Positions 28,836-37,187 of a stretch of DNA of 64,000 bases are shown here, piece by piece. Each line of letters starts with the position of its first letter. Position 1 is the stretch's first letter. A program made the translations under genes and the position numbers. This DNA is from CAVRQM01 sp963822705 (lineage in GTDB: Bacteria > Pseudomonadota > Alphaproteobacteria > Acetobacterales > Acetobacteraceae), in the NCBI GenBank assembly GCA_963822705.1, contig CAWGIX010000001.1:316614-380613 (forward strand). Direction: 5' to 3'. The notes beneath the pieces were generated by a model. The model saw only the letters and a program-made list of their open reading frames with translations. It made no database searches and had not been told where the DNA came from.

Positions 28836-29059
28836 TGCACCAATGCACCACAACTCGTGCCCGAAGTCCATCACGCAGCGCCGCCGTGATCAACACCAAC
28901 ACGGCATCCGCCGCCGCTGTGGTGTTGTTACGGTGCCAATTTGGTCGTATTCAAGATCGTATCTGGCAGGAGATTTGCGCTGCGGCCGCCGACGGGCCCT
29001 GAGGTAGACTGAAACGGGCAGGTGAGGCAGAACGCAGCGAACCGGGGGAGAGGCGGCCG

Positions 29060-29788
29060 ATGTCATCCACCCATCACGCGCGGGCATTTCCCCCGTGCTC
29101 GTGCCTCGCCTGTGTACAAACGCCCCGCGGCATCGCCACCCGCCGGGATCTCCTGGTCGGATCGGCCGCGGCGCTGGCCACGGGAATCGGCGGTCTCGTG
29201 AGTGCGCGGGCGCAGAGCGCGCTGGCACCGGACACCGCGCTCGACCAGCTCATGGCGGGCAACGCCCGCTTCACCGCCGGCCATCTGACATCGTTCGACG
29301 ACGACCTGGCCATCCTGCGGCAGCATACCGAGGCCAAGCAGGAGCCGTTCGCGGCAGTGTTGTCGTGCGCGGATTCCCGTGTGCCGGTCGAACTGATTTT
29401 TGACCAGAGCATCGGCCATGTGTTCGTCGGCCGCGTCGCCGGGAACGTCTGCTCGCCGGAGATGTTCGGATCGCTGGAATACGGAGCCGCGGCATTGGGA
29501 ATTCCGCTCATCGTGGTGCTCGGTCATGCGGGCTGCGGCGCGGTTAAGGCGGCCATCGCCGGTCAGGCAGTCCCGGGCCAGATCAGCACGCTGTTTGCCC
29601 CGATCCGGCCGGCGGTGGAGCGAGCCGGGCCGAACCTGGACGCGACCATCAAGGCCAACGCGCAGATCCAGGCCGACCTGCTCCGTACAGCCTCGCCGGT
29701 AATCGCCGGCCTGGTCGGACAGGGCAAGGTGAAGGTAATTGCGGCTTATTATGAGCTGGCGAGCGGCCGGGTGTCCTTGCTGGACTAG
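29060..29788 (+). CDS. Exported beta-carbonic anhydrase
   Basis: A 242-residue beta-class carbonic anhydrase interconverting CO2 and bicarbonate. The zinc site is visible as CADSRVP (C, D-R dyad) and GHAGCGAVKAA (H, C). Unusually, it has a Tat-type signal near residues 27-52 (ATRRDLLVGSAAALATG, cleavage near ARA-QS), so it is probably periplasmic. The first 25 residues hold a Cys-rich CSCLACVQ stretch before the signal. The family call is firm. Location in the periplasm is an inference from the signal. Confidence 0.9.
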   Translation: MSSTHHARAFPPCSCLACVQTPRGIATRRDLLVGSAAALATGIGGLVSARAQSALAPDTALDQLMAGNARFTAGHLTSFDDDLAILRQHTEAKQEPFAAVLSCADSRVPVELIFDQSIGHVFVGRVAGNVCSPEMFGSLEYGAAALGIPLIVVLGHAGCGAVKAAIAGQAVPGQISTLFAPIRPAVERAGPNLDATIKANAQIQADLLRTASPVIAGLVGQGKVKVIAAYYELASGRVSLLD

Positions 29789-29858
29789 GTGTTTGACCCA
29801 GGTCGCGGCTGTTGCAGCAGCACGAACCGGGGGCTGAGCCGGTGGCACTAAAATCGGA

Positions 29859-30386
29859 TCAGCCGGGCGGTGCTGCGGCCAGCAGCGCGTTGAGGTCGAG
29901 CCGCGCGGTGTGCATTTTCAGCGCGCCCGTGGCGTCGCGGGGCCATTCGGCTGGCGGCCGGTCCCAATACAGTTCTACTCCGTTATCGTCGGGATCGCGC
30001 AGGTAGAGCGCCTCGCTGACCCCGTGATCGGAGGCACCGTCCAGCTGGATGCCTGCCGCCTGCAGCCGGCGTAGCGCATCGGCGAGATCGGCGCGCTCGG
30101 GGTACAGGATCGCCAGGTGATACAGGCCGGTGCTGCCCGGCGGCGGTGCGGTCCCGCCGCGGCTTTCCCAGGTATTCAGGCCGATGTGGTGGTGGTAGCC
30201 CCCGGCGGAGATGAACGCAGCCTGCCCGCCATAGCGCTGCGTCAGCTCGAAACCGAGCACGCCGACGTAGAAGGCCAAGGCGCGGTCGAGGTCGGCCACT
30301 TTCAGGTGGACGTGGCCGATCCGTGCCCCGGCCGCGATCGGGCGAGCCGGCCGGGTAGACTCAGTGGCAAGCAATGTGTCGCGCAT
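29859..30386 (-). CDS. VOC superfamily (glyoxalase/extradiol dioxygenase-like) protein
   Basis: A 175-residue vicinal-oxygen-chelate protein with one-and-a-half visible beta-alpha-beta-beta-beta modules. Metal ligands fit GHVHLKVADLDRA (H), GLYHLAILYP (H) and NGVELYWDRPP (E). I start it at the ATG at 30386, preceded by GGAGAG at a good distance. It resembles the catechol-2,3-dioxygenase/CatE-like branch, but the substrate is unknown. The small interrupted ORF upstream lies on the same strand with 47 bases between, so the insertion at 30529 may cut this gene off from its promoter. Confidence 0.8.
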   Translation of the reverse strand: MRDTLLATESTRPARPIAAGARIGHVHLKVADLDRALAFYVGVLGFELTQRYGGQAAFISAGGYHHHIGLNTWESRGGTAPPPGSTGLYHLAILYPERADLADALRRLQAAGIQLDGASDHGVSEALYLRDPDDNGVELYWDRPPAEWPRDATGALKMHTARLDLNALLAAAPPG

Positions 30387-30517
30387 GGCGCGGCTCTCCT
30401 CGGGACTGGGGGTAAAGGTCAAGGGCCACTTTCTTACTTGCCGCACTTCTTCGGGATAGGGTTGGGCGTAGACCGCTTGCTACCTTCGTACCGTCGCGGT
30501 CTTCGGCCAGGCTTTCC

Positions 30518-30528
30518 CGTTCGCTCAG
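30518..30528. repeat. Left copy of 11-bp target-site duplication
   Basis: CGTTCGCTCAG immediately precedes the left inverted end of the element. The identical 11 bases recur immediately after the right end. Confidence 0.8.
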
Positions 30529-30550
30529 GTAGTGTCACAGTTTGAATAAG
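30529..30550 (+). repeat. Left terminal inverted repeat
   Basis: This end begins GTAGTGTCACAGTTTG and continues AATAAG. It pairs with the right end with one substitution in the first 15 bases and a small length difference after that. Confidence 0.75.
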
Positions 30551-32072
30551 GGGCTGCATCGCCTTGCATCCTTCCAGGGATACAGTGCCGTCATAAGGGC
30601 ATTGCGGCCACAAAAAGAGACGCCCCTGCTATTGCGATGTGGCGCCACTTACGATGCCAAACAGTCAAAGGCCGGCGAAGGCGCGGACCATGGTTTGCGT
30701 TTGATGCAGAACAAAACACGCCGATCTCGGTTTAATGGCGTTTCAGATAGCGACAGGGCTGGCGCTCCTAATCGGGACTGCCGCCGCCTGTCGAATAGGC
30801 CTGATACTGCCGACCTGATCTCGTGAACGTAAGGCGCTACACTGCTGCCGTATTGCTACCATGCTGCTTGGCGATTACGTTTCTCGTTGTGCGCAGGCAA
30901 GCGAAATTCGAGACGAACAGGTGTGTATATGGTTAGTGCACGACGAGGTTGCGGATAGTAATTTTAAGTCAATGGAACTCTGTCCGCCGCACGGGCTAAT
31001 TGCCTGCATCGGCTGAATACTTCCTCTGCCACCATCCAGCGGGCTCTACATAAGAGTTGACGTATAGATCGCGACCGTTGTATAAGGAGCTGATGAGCCC
31101 GAATGCTAAAAGTCGGCTCATAAATTAGGACGTTAGCAACCGCGCACCATTCTACATCACTTTCGGGATTGAAGCCCATTCCAAGATCTATACCCCATTC
31201 AACTGCACTTACGGATCATCCAATTATTACTCGCCTATACAACAGTATCATAACAACTCGGGCGCGTTCCGATAACGGCTTTCTAAATTCTCGATATCAG
31301 CACCTCGAATTACGGAAGGATCGGCCATGTAGCTTCGCATATGGACAGTCGAACTCTGGTGGATTTAAGCTGGCTCAATCCAATCCCAGGAACAAGCGTC
31401 GGGAACGAGCAAGACGGATAACTTCATTAGAGTTGTACTTCATTGCGATAAAGTATCTATGCGGGTCACGGACCACGTTTCCCGACTGGAGTGCATGGGA
31501 GGGCGCTCAAACAGTTGTGGCACCAGTGTATGTCAGGTTTGTTTTCAGGACACCGGAGGCAAACTAGAATAATATCGAGCGTCGTAAACGCGCACAGGTC
31601 AGAATAGCGCTGAAAAGCTAAGCATCAAATGGTGCCGCGACGCTGAGGGAGCGCTGATAAACGCATTCCATTGGATGAGAGACGTGCGGTCTTTGCCAGG
31701 CGCGATGCGAGTAAGCCGGCTTTTAATTGACCTGTTTCGGTTAGGCGTTCTTCACTCCTCGATCATCGCAACCAAGGCAGACATTTCCCAAAGCTTCGTG
31801 CGACACTCCTGCCGCTCATAGCTGGTGTGCTTAGCGGTAGCGGCTTGTGTATGCGGCTATGGGGTTGTAATGCATGAAGTGCAATGAAACTGCGCATTCA
31901 TGGTTCCTCGCTTTTTTGGAGATCTGCGTCTAGGTCAGTCCTTCGCTGAACCGGCGCATTGACATCCAGACATCAACTGGTTCGGATCGCGCGGACGCTT
32001 GAAATACTGGGCATCCCGCAATCTTACCGCGACTGCGGCGAACCGGGGCACCACAATGGAAACGCCCCTGGT

Positions 32073-32096
32073 CTTATTTTGAAACTGAGACACTAC
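32073..32096 (-). repeat. Right terminal inverted repeat
   Basis: On the minus strand this end reads GTAGTGTCTCAGTTTC followed by AAAATAAG. It is the inverted partner of the left end. Confidence 0.75.
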
Positions 32097-32107
32097 CGTT
32101 CGCTCAG
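32097..32107. repeat. Right copy of 11-bp target-site duplication
   Basis: CGTTCGCTCAG directly follows the right inverted end and is identical to 30518-30528. Outside the duplication the two flanks differ. Confidence 0.8.
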
Positions 32108-32324
32108 GACGACAAATAGTCTTCATCGCTTGCTCCTTTCAGGGGTCGCTTGGCCCCGGCGTAAGGGCGTTGCGAGCTCGGAAAGGGGCGACGATCGCCA
32201 ATGCGACTCTGCATCATTTGATGCCAAGGAGTCCCTGGGCACGGGTCCGCGATAGCAATTTCACTAACCTAGACGTAAAGTATTCTTGACACACCCGGCG
32301 CTTCGTGCGACAGTGCGGGCCGCG

Positions 32325-33006
32325 ATGTCCGAATCCTCCCGCCCCAAACACATACCCAGCACCGCCTGGCGGTTCGCCGCCATCATCCGCGACCTGTCCG
32401 GGGCGGCCGGGATGCGGATGCGCGCCGATCCGGCGGCGGTGCCGAAGCTGAGCCTGCTGCAGGCCTGGCTGCACAACACCATCAGGAGGTTCGTGGCTTT
32501 GGCGCAGCGGGCCAAGGCGGGTCCGCTGCCGCCGCCCCGACCCCGCGCCCCCAGACCAGCGCCCGAGCCAACTCCCGCACCCGCCCCGGCCGCGCCAGCC
32601 CGAGATGCCGCGGCAGTTCCTCTGGGTGGTGCGATTGCTGGGAGTGGAGGCGACGGGCTGTGCCAACCAGCTCGACTATCTGCTGAAAGACCCCGAGATG
32701 CAGGCCCTGCTCCGGGACGCGCCGCAGGTCGGGCGGATCCTGCGGCCGCTGTATCGGAGGCTGGGACGAAAGCCCGACCCCGCCCTGTTGCCGCCGCCGC
32801 CGCCCCGGCCGCCCCGGGTCAGGCCGCCCCCTCCCGAACCGGACCCCGCTGCACCGGTCCCAACCGAACCGGCCGAAAAGCCGTTCCGAAAGCGTCCGCT
32901 CCGCACCGAGGCGCGCACGCGAAAACCGAAGTGGACCTACCCCGGCACGGAGTGGAGGAAGTGGGGCGGTTTCTGGTTTCCCGGGCCGATCCGAAAACCT
33001 ACCTGA
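32325..33006 (+). CDS. Proline-rich hypothetical protein (one frameshift)
   Basis: A protein of about 226 codons starting at the ATG at 32325. Residues 1-60 are helical (STAWRFAAIIRDLSGAAGMR, SLLQAWLHNTIRRFVALAQR). A Pro/Ala-rich linker follows. In the next frame comes EMPRQFLWVVRLLGVEATGC, then LDYLLKDPEMQALL and APQVGRILRPLYRRLG, then a long Pro/Arg tail ending WTYPGTEWRKWGGFWFPG. The frame change near 32597 is presumed to be an indel. The MPRQFxWVxRL...LLxDPEM pattern looks like a hypothetical family of acetic-acid-type alphaproteobacteria; that placement is from memory. A TTGACA at 32286 could be a -35 box, but no clear -10 is seen. Confidence 0.6.
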
Positions 33007-33078
33007 CTGGGCCGCCTGCCCACGCACGCCCATATCGTTTCGATATAGGAACTACTACGCGGTCGGCACTGAACGGTT

Positions 33079-33747
33079 TCAGGTGCCGAGATGGTTTTTC
33101 AGAAACGCCACGGTCCGCTCCTGCGCCAGCGCGGCGTCGGCTGCGGAGTAGCTGGAACGGTCGTTGCAGCCAAACCCATGGCCGGCGCCGGGATAGGTGT
33201 AGATTTCCACGTCCGGCTGCGCCGCGCGGATGGCGTCGATGTCCTTCATGGGGATCGAGCCGTCCTCCTCGCCGAAATGCAGCTGCACCGGGCAATGCGG
33301 TTGCTCCATCCGTGCCGCCGCAATGCCGCCGCCGTACCAGCCGACCGCCGCCTGAAACAGGTTCGTGCGGGTGGCGCCCCACCACGCCACCGTGCCGCCC
33401 CAGCAATAACCGACGATCCCGATTTTCGCTCCGCCCAGCGCCTTGGCGGCGGCGGAAATGTCAGCCAGCGTTTTGTCCGCCGGTACTTTCGCGCGCAAAT
33501 CGATCCCGCGCTGCACGTCCTCCTGCCCGTAGCCCAGCTCGACATCGCGCTCGGCCCGGTCGAACAGGGCCGGCGTCACCACTGCAAAGCCCAGCGCCGC
33601 GAACGCTTCGCTCACGTCGCGCATATGCCGGTTGACCCCGAAAATCTCCTGCACCACCACCAGGCCGCGCGAGGCACTCTCCGGGCCGGTGCGCCAGGCG
33701 CCCAGCTGGTGGCCATCGGCGGCAGTCAGAGTGATGTGTTGGCCCAT
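33079..33747 (-). CDS. Dienelactone hydrolase family protein
   Basis: A 222-residue alpha/beta hydrolase of the DLH family. The catalytic Cys is in the nucleophile elbow GYCWGG, the Asp in GEEDGSIP and the His in GAGHGFGC. The start MGQHITLTAADGHQLGAW is typical of carboxymethylenebutenolidase-like proteins. These cleave small lactones or esters, for example in aromatic degradation, but no ring-cleavage genes lie nearby except the VOC gene 2.7 kb away. It is divergent from the DUF4169 gene with 45 bases between. Confidence 0.88.
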   Translation of the reverse strand: MGQHITLTAADGHQLGAWRTGPESASRGLVVVQEIFGVNRHMRDVSEAFAALGFAVVTPALFDRAERDVELGYGQEDVQRGIDLRAKVPADKTLADISAAAKALGGAKIGIVGYCWGGTVAWWGATRTNLFQAAVGWYGGGIAAARMEQPHCPVQLHFGEEDGSIPMKDIDAIRAAQPDVEIYTYPGAGHGFGCNDRSSYSAADAALAQERTVAFLKNHLGT

Positions 33748-33792
33748 GATGTCGCCTTGCGTGCGGGGAATTGGCGCGCGAAAAAACCCGGC

Positions 33793-33994
33793 ATGGGCGA
33801 GATCGTCAACCTCCGTCGCGCGCGTCGGCGCCGCGCCAAGGACGAGCAGGCCAAAACCGCCGCCGAGGCACGCGCTGTCCACGGCCGCAGCCGAGGCGGA
33901 GCGTACGCTCCAGACCCAGGCGGCCGAGCGGGCGAGCAAGATGCTCGACGGAGCCCGGCTGGGGCAGGGTTCCGGCCCTGATCCCGACGATTGA
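33793..33994 (+). CDS. DUF4169 family small protein (one frameshift)
   Basis: A basic protein of about 67 residues. MGEIVNLRRARRRRAKDEQA is the DUF4169 signature at its N-terminus. After HGR the natural continuation AEAERTLQTQAAERASKMLD is in the neighbouring frame, so a one-base change lies near 33890. It ends with a TGA that overlaps the TTG start of rlmH. Small highly charged proteins of this type often sit next to conserved housekeeping operons. Function unknown. Confidence 0.75.
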
Positions 33995-34452
33995 CGGCGG
34001 CCGCACCCAGAATCATCGCTGTCGGCCGGCTTGGGAGCGGCCCCGAGGCCGAACTGTTTGCCCGCTACGCCTCCCGGCTGCGGCCTCGGCCGGTGCTGGT
34101 CGAACTGGCCGAGGCGCGCGGCACGGCGGCGGAAATCAAGCGGCGCGAGGCGGTTGGCCTGTTGGCTGCAATGCCGGCTGGGTCGCTGGCGGTTGCTCTC
34201 GACCAGGGCGGCGCAACGCTGGACACGCCCGCATTCTGTCGCCTGCTCGCCGCCTCCGCCCAGACGCTGTGCTTCTTGATCGGGGGCGCCGAGGGGCTGG
34301 ACGCGACCGTGCTGGCCCGGGCGGACAGAACGCTTTCGCTGGGTCCGATGACCTGGCCGCACCTGTTGGCCAGGGTTTTGCTGTCCGAGCAGTTGTATCG
34401 GGCGCAGTGCATCGCCACCGGCCACCCCTATCACCGCGCCGGCCGGCCATGA
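33991..34452 (+). CDS. rlmH: 23S rRNA (pseudouridine1915-N3)-methyltransferase
   Basis: RlmH, a SPOUT methyltransferase of 153 residues that methylates pseudouridine 1915 of 23S rRNA. The SAM-binding trefoil knot is visible: AVALDQGG, FLIGGAEGLD, LSLGPMTWPHLLARVLLSEQ and the C-terminal YRAQCIATGHPYHR. It starts at TTG, overlapping the DUF4169 stop as TTGA. An ndk-like or rsfS gene often precedes it elsewhere; here it is DUF4169. Intact. Confidence 0.94.
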   Translation: MTAAAPRIIAVGRLGSGPEAELFARYASRLRPRPVLVELAEARGTAAEIKRREAVGLLAAMPAGSLAVALDQGGATLDTPAFCRLLAASAQTLCFLIGGAEGLDATVLARADRTLSLGPMTWPHLLARVLLSEQLYRAQCIATGHPYHRAGRP

Positions 34453-34492
34453 CAAGAACACCGACTGCCACTGCCCGTCTCCGGAGCTTTGG

Positions 34493-36013
34493 ATGACCGA
34501 AATACCACGCCCAGTCATGCTGGTTGTGCTCGACGGCTGGGGCTGGCGCGACGAGGCGGCCGACAACGCGGTGCGCCAGGCGCACACCCCGACCTTCGAC
34601 CATCTCTGGGCCACCTGCCCGCACGCCCTGTTGCGCACGTCGGGGCGGGACGTGGGTCTGCCGGACGGGCAGATGGGCAATTCCGAGGTCGGCCACATGA
34701 ATATCGGCGCCGGCCGCGTGGTGATGCAGGAGCTGCCGCGCATTTTCGAGGCCATCGAGCACGGCAGGCTGGCCTCGCTGCCGCCGCTCCAGAAATTTGT
34801 CGGCGCGCTGAAAACCTCCGGCGGCGCCTGCCACCTGATGGGCCTGCTGTCGCCCGGCGGGGTGCATTCGCACCAGAACCACGCCGTGGCACTGGCCCGG
34901 GTGCTGACGGGAGCCGGAATTCCGGTCCGGTTGCACGCCTTCACCGATGGCCGCGACACGCCGCCGCGCTCCGGCGGCGACATCCTCAAGACCGTGCAAG
35001 CCGAACTGCCGGGTGCCGCCCGGATCGCCACCGTGTCGGGGCGCTACTACGCCATGGACCGCGACAATCGCTGGGACCGCGTCGCCCGCGCCTACGTCGC
35101 CATGGCCGAGGGCCAAGGCCCGAACTTTGCCGACGCCGCCAGCGTGATCGACGATGCGTATGCGCGGGACATAACCGACGAGTTCATCGTGCCGGCCACG
35201 GTCGGCGGCTATCGCGGCATGCGTGACGGCGACGGCCTGCTTTGCTTCAATTTCCGCGCCGACCGGGTGCGCGAGATTCTGGCCGCTCTGATCGACCCCG
35301 AGTTCGTCGGCTTCGCCCGCGCTCGAGAAATCCGGTTCGGATCAGTGATGGGCATGACGCAGTATAGCGAGGAGCTGGCGGCTCGCATGGGCGTGCTGTT
35401 CCCGCCGCAGCCCATGACCCATCTGTTGGGCGAGGTCGTGGCCGAGGCCGGCCGGCGGCAGATGCGCATGGCCGAAACGGAAAAATATCCGCACGTCACG
35501 TATTTCCTGAACGGCGGCCGCGAAGAGCCGTTCGCCGGCGAGGAGCGGATACTGGTCCCGTCGCCGAAAGTGGCGACCTATGATCTGCAGCCCGAAATGT
35601 CGGCGCCGGAACTGTGCGACAGGGCGGTGGAGGCGATCGGGAGCGGACAATACGACCTGATCGTACTCAATTTCGCCAACCCCGACATGGTGGGCCACAC
35701 CGGCAGCCTGTCGGCGGCGATCCGCGCCGTGGAGACGGTGGATGCCGCGCTGGGGCGGATCGTGCAGGCGATCGGGCAGGCAGGGGGGGCGCTGCTGATG
35801 ATCGCCGACCACGGCAACTGCGAGCTGATGCGCGATCCGCTGACCGGCGGCCCGCACACCGCCCACACCACCAACCCGGTACCCGCCATCCTGCTCGGCG
35901 GCGGGCGCACGACGCTGAAACCCGGCAGGCTTGCCGATGTCGCGCCCACGTTGCTGGCACTGATGGGTGTGCGGCAGCCGCCCGAGATGACGGGCCATGA
36001 TTTGGCGGCCTAG
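34493..36013 (+). CDS. gpmI: 2,3-bisphosphoglycerate-independent phosphoglycerate mutase
   Basis: This 506-residue Mn-dependent iPGM interconverts 3- and 2-phosphoglycerate in glycolysis. Key features are VVLDGWGWRD (metal Asp), GQMGNSEVGHMNIGAGR (catalytic Ser in GNSEVGH), DGRDTPP, VSGRYYAMDRD, NFANPDMVGHTG and IADHGNCE (metal D/H). All are intact. GGAG lies upstream of the ATG. The stop overlaps envC by 17 bases. It is the second gene of the rlmH-gpmI-envC-ctpA run conserved in alphaproteobacteria. Confidence 0.96.
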   Translation: MTEIPRPVMLVVLDGWGWRDEAADNAVRQAHTPTFDHLWATCPHALLRTSGRDVGLPDGQMGNSEVGHMNIGAGRVVMQELPRIFEAIEHGRLASLPPLQKFVGALKTSGGACHLMGLLSPGGVHSHQNHAVALARVLTGAGIPVRLHAFTDGRDTPPRSGGDILKTVQAELPGAARIATVSGRYYAMDRDNRWDRVARAYVAMAEGQGPNFADAASVIDDAYARDITDEFIVPATVGGYRGMRDGDGLLCFNFRADRVREILAALIDPEFVGFARAREIRFGSVMGMTQYSEELAARMGVLFPPQPMTHLLGEVVAEAGRRQMRMAETEKYPHVTYFLNGGREEPFAGEERILVPSPKVATYDLQPEMSAPELCDRAVEAIGSGQYDLIVLNFANPDMVGHTGSLSAAIRAVETVDAALGRIVQAIGQAGGALLMIADHGNCELMRDPLTGGPHTAHTTNPVPAILLGGGRTTLKPGRLADVAPTLLALMGVRQPPEMTGHDLAA

Positions 36014-37103
36014 CACGCCAGACCGCGCGCCTTGGCTGCTGCTGCTGTTCCTCTGCGCCGCTTCGCCGCCCGCCACCCCGGAAACACCGGCCGGGTCCAA
36101 CATCTCCGCCCAGGCGCCAGCGGCCCAGACGGACGCCGCCGCCGAGGAGCAGACTCTTGCCCAGGCGCGGATTGCCGCCGCGTCCCGCCTGCAGCAAACC
36201 GAGCAGCGCCTGGCAGAGCTGGCGGAGCGCGTGGCGGACCTCGCCAGGCGCCGTGACGCGGCCGATCGGAAGGTGCAGGAAAATCTGCGCGCTCTGACCC
36301 CGTTGCTGCCGCTCATGCTGCGTATGTCGGCCTACCCGGCCGAAACGCTGCTCGCCGCACCCTCGGGCTCGCCGGAGGATGCTTTGCGCGGCCTGCTGGT
36401 CTTGAGCGGGGCGGCGCGGCAGGTGCGGGATGCAGCGCAGGCGGTGGCGCAGGAGCGCGCCCAACTCGCGGTGGTGCAGGCCCAACTGGACGCGGCACTG
36501 CCGCCGCTGCGGGAAGAGGAGGCCACCCAGCGCGTGCAGGCAGCGGCGCTGGACGAGCGCCTGGCGAGTGCCCGGCAAGCTCGCGAGGCAACCGAGTCCG
36601 TTGCGGATGCCGCTTCGCTGCGCGCGGTCGCGCAGGCCGCCCAGGCGGCCGACCTACGGGGGGCCGTGACCGCCGTGGCCGCGGTGCCCCGGCCGGGAGC
36701 TCCCACCGAGACAGGCGGGCTGATGGTGCCGGTGGCGGGCAAGGTCGTGCGCAATTTCGGCGAGGCCGGCGATGCCGGGCCGGTGAACGGACTGACTTAT
36801 CGGGCACCCTCGGGCGCGCGCGTGGTCTCTCCGTGCAGCGGCCGGGTCGGGTTCGCCGCGCCCTTCCGCAGCTACGGCCTGCTCCTCATTGTCGATTGCG
36901 GAGACGACATTCATGTGGTGCTGGCCGGACTCGCGCGCCTGGACGCGCAAGCCGGACAGACGGTGCGGGCCGGCGAGCCGGTCGGGACGATGCCCACATG
37001 GGATCCGGCGGACTCGCCGGACGTCCATCCGGAGTTGTACGTGGAGGTGCGCCACGGGACCGAGGCGGTGGACCCGGCCCCGTCTCTGCATCGCCCGCCC
37101 TAG
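35997..37103 (+). CDS. envC: Murein hydrolase activator EnvC-like protein
   Basis: A 368-residue exported protein. The signal segment APWLLLLFLCAASPP is followed by a long coiled coil (about 50-230, LQQTEQRLAELAERVADLAR type). The C-terminal LytM-like domain carries NGLTYRAPSGARVVSPCSGR and SYGLLLIVDCGD. The zinc ligands of true M23 peptidases (HxxxD, HxH) are missing, as in EnvC, which activates amidases rather than cleaving murein itself. The ATG at 35997 overlaps gpmI. It probably acts in daughter-cell separation, together with the downstream CtpA and deacetylase-like protein. Confidence 0.88.
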   Translation: MIWRPSTPDRAPWLLLLFLCAASPPATPETPAGSNISAQAPAAQTDAAAEEQTLAQARIAAASRLQQTEQRLAELAERVADLARRRDAADRKVQENLRALTPLLPLMLRMSAYPAETLLAAPSGSPEDALRGLLVLSGAARQVRDAAQAVAQERAQLAVVQAQLDAALPPLREEEATQRVQAAALDERLASARQAREATESVADAASLRAVAQAAQAADLRGAVTAVAAVPRPGAPTETGGLMVPVAGKVVRNFGEAGDAGPVNGLTYRAPSGARVVSPCSGRVGFAAPFRSYGLLLIVDCGDDIHVVLAGLARLDAQAGQTVRAGEPVGTMPTWDPADSPDVHPELYVEVRHGTEAVDPAPSLHRPP

Positions 37104-37187
37104 CTACAATACTGGTTCCAATGCGCCGCGCGACCATCTATCAAGCACCATCTACCAAGCTATGTGTCTTCGAGGGGATCGGAAAGT

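Larger units (their letters stand above)
30529..32096. mobile_element. 1.57-kb element with terminal inverted repeats, no recognisable transposase
   Basis: The left end begins GTAGTGTCACAGTTTG. The right end, read on the other strand, begins GTAGTGTCTCAGTTTC. Both continue into AATAAG and, after a small gap, GGGGC, so the imperfect inverted repeats span about 22-35 bases. An exact 11-bp direct repeat flanks the element. The interior is visibly poorer in GC than everything around it (near or below half) and is full of stops. Frames at 31169-31567 (+, 132 codons) and 30964-31179 (-, 71 codons) match no family I know. It may be a non-autonomous or decayed insertion sequence. An 11-bp duplication is compatible with several IS families, and I do not assign one. 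Confidence 0.75.
30434..32126 (-). pseudogene. Small basic-protein ORF split by the 1.57-kb element
   Basis: On the minus strand an ATG at 32126 follows GAAAGGAG by six bases and encodes MKTICRPERT before reading into the element at 32096. At the far side the flank resumes at 30528. Joining the two flanks with one copy of the 11-bp duplication gives an uninterrupted 37-codon frame that continues GKPGRRPRRYEGS, then KRSTPNPIPKKCGK, and ends with TAA at 30434-30436. The predicted product is very basic, with two Cys. No family is recognised. The frame surviving across the joint supports a real gene and a recent insertion, but the ORF is short. Confidence 0.55.

Noticed and set aside
28891..28927. 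Inverted repeat CAACACCA ... TGGTGTTG downstream of the glutamate dehydrogenase gene
   Set aside because: The loop is over 20 bases and no T tract follows. It could be chance and does not support a terminator or operator call.
31169..31567. 132-codon frame inside the low-GC element
   Set aside because: No RBS of note, no family resemblance and no domain pattern. It may be chance in low-GC DNA with fewer constraints, so it is mentioned only under the element.
30600..32075. Loose direct repeat around ACGCCCCTG near both ends of the element
   Set aside because: Similarity over about 25 bases is partial and gapped. It may reflect extended terminal repeats but is not strong enough to list.
33748..35031. 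Minus-strand extension of the dienelactone hydrolase frame to 650 codons
   Set aside because: The extra N-terminal part is antisense to DUF4169, rlmH and gpmI. The hydrolase itself begins with a normal Met at 33747.
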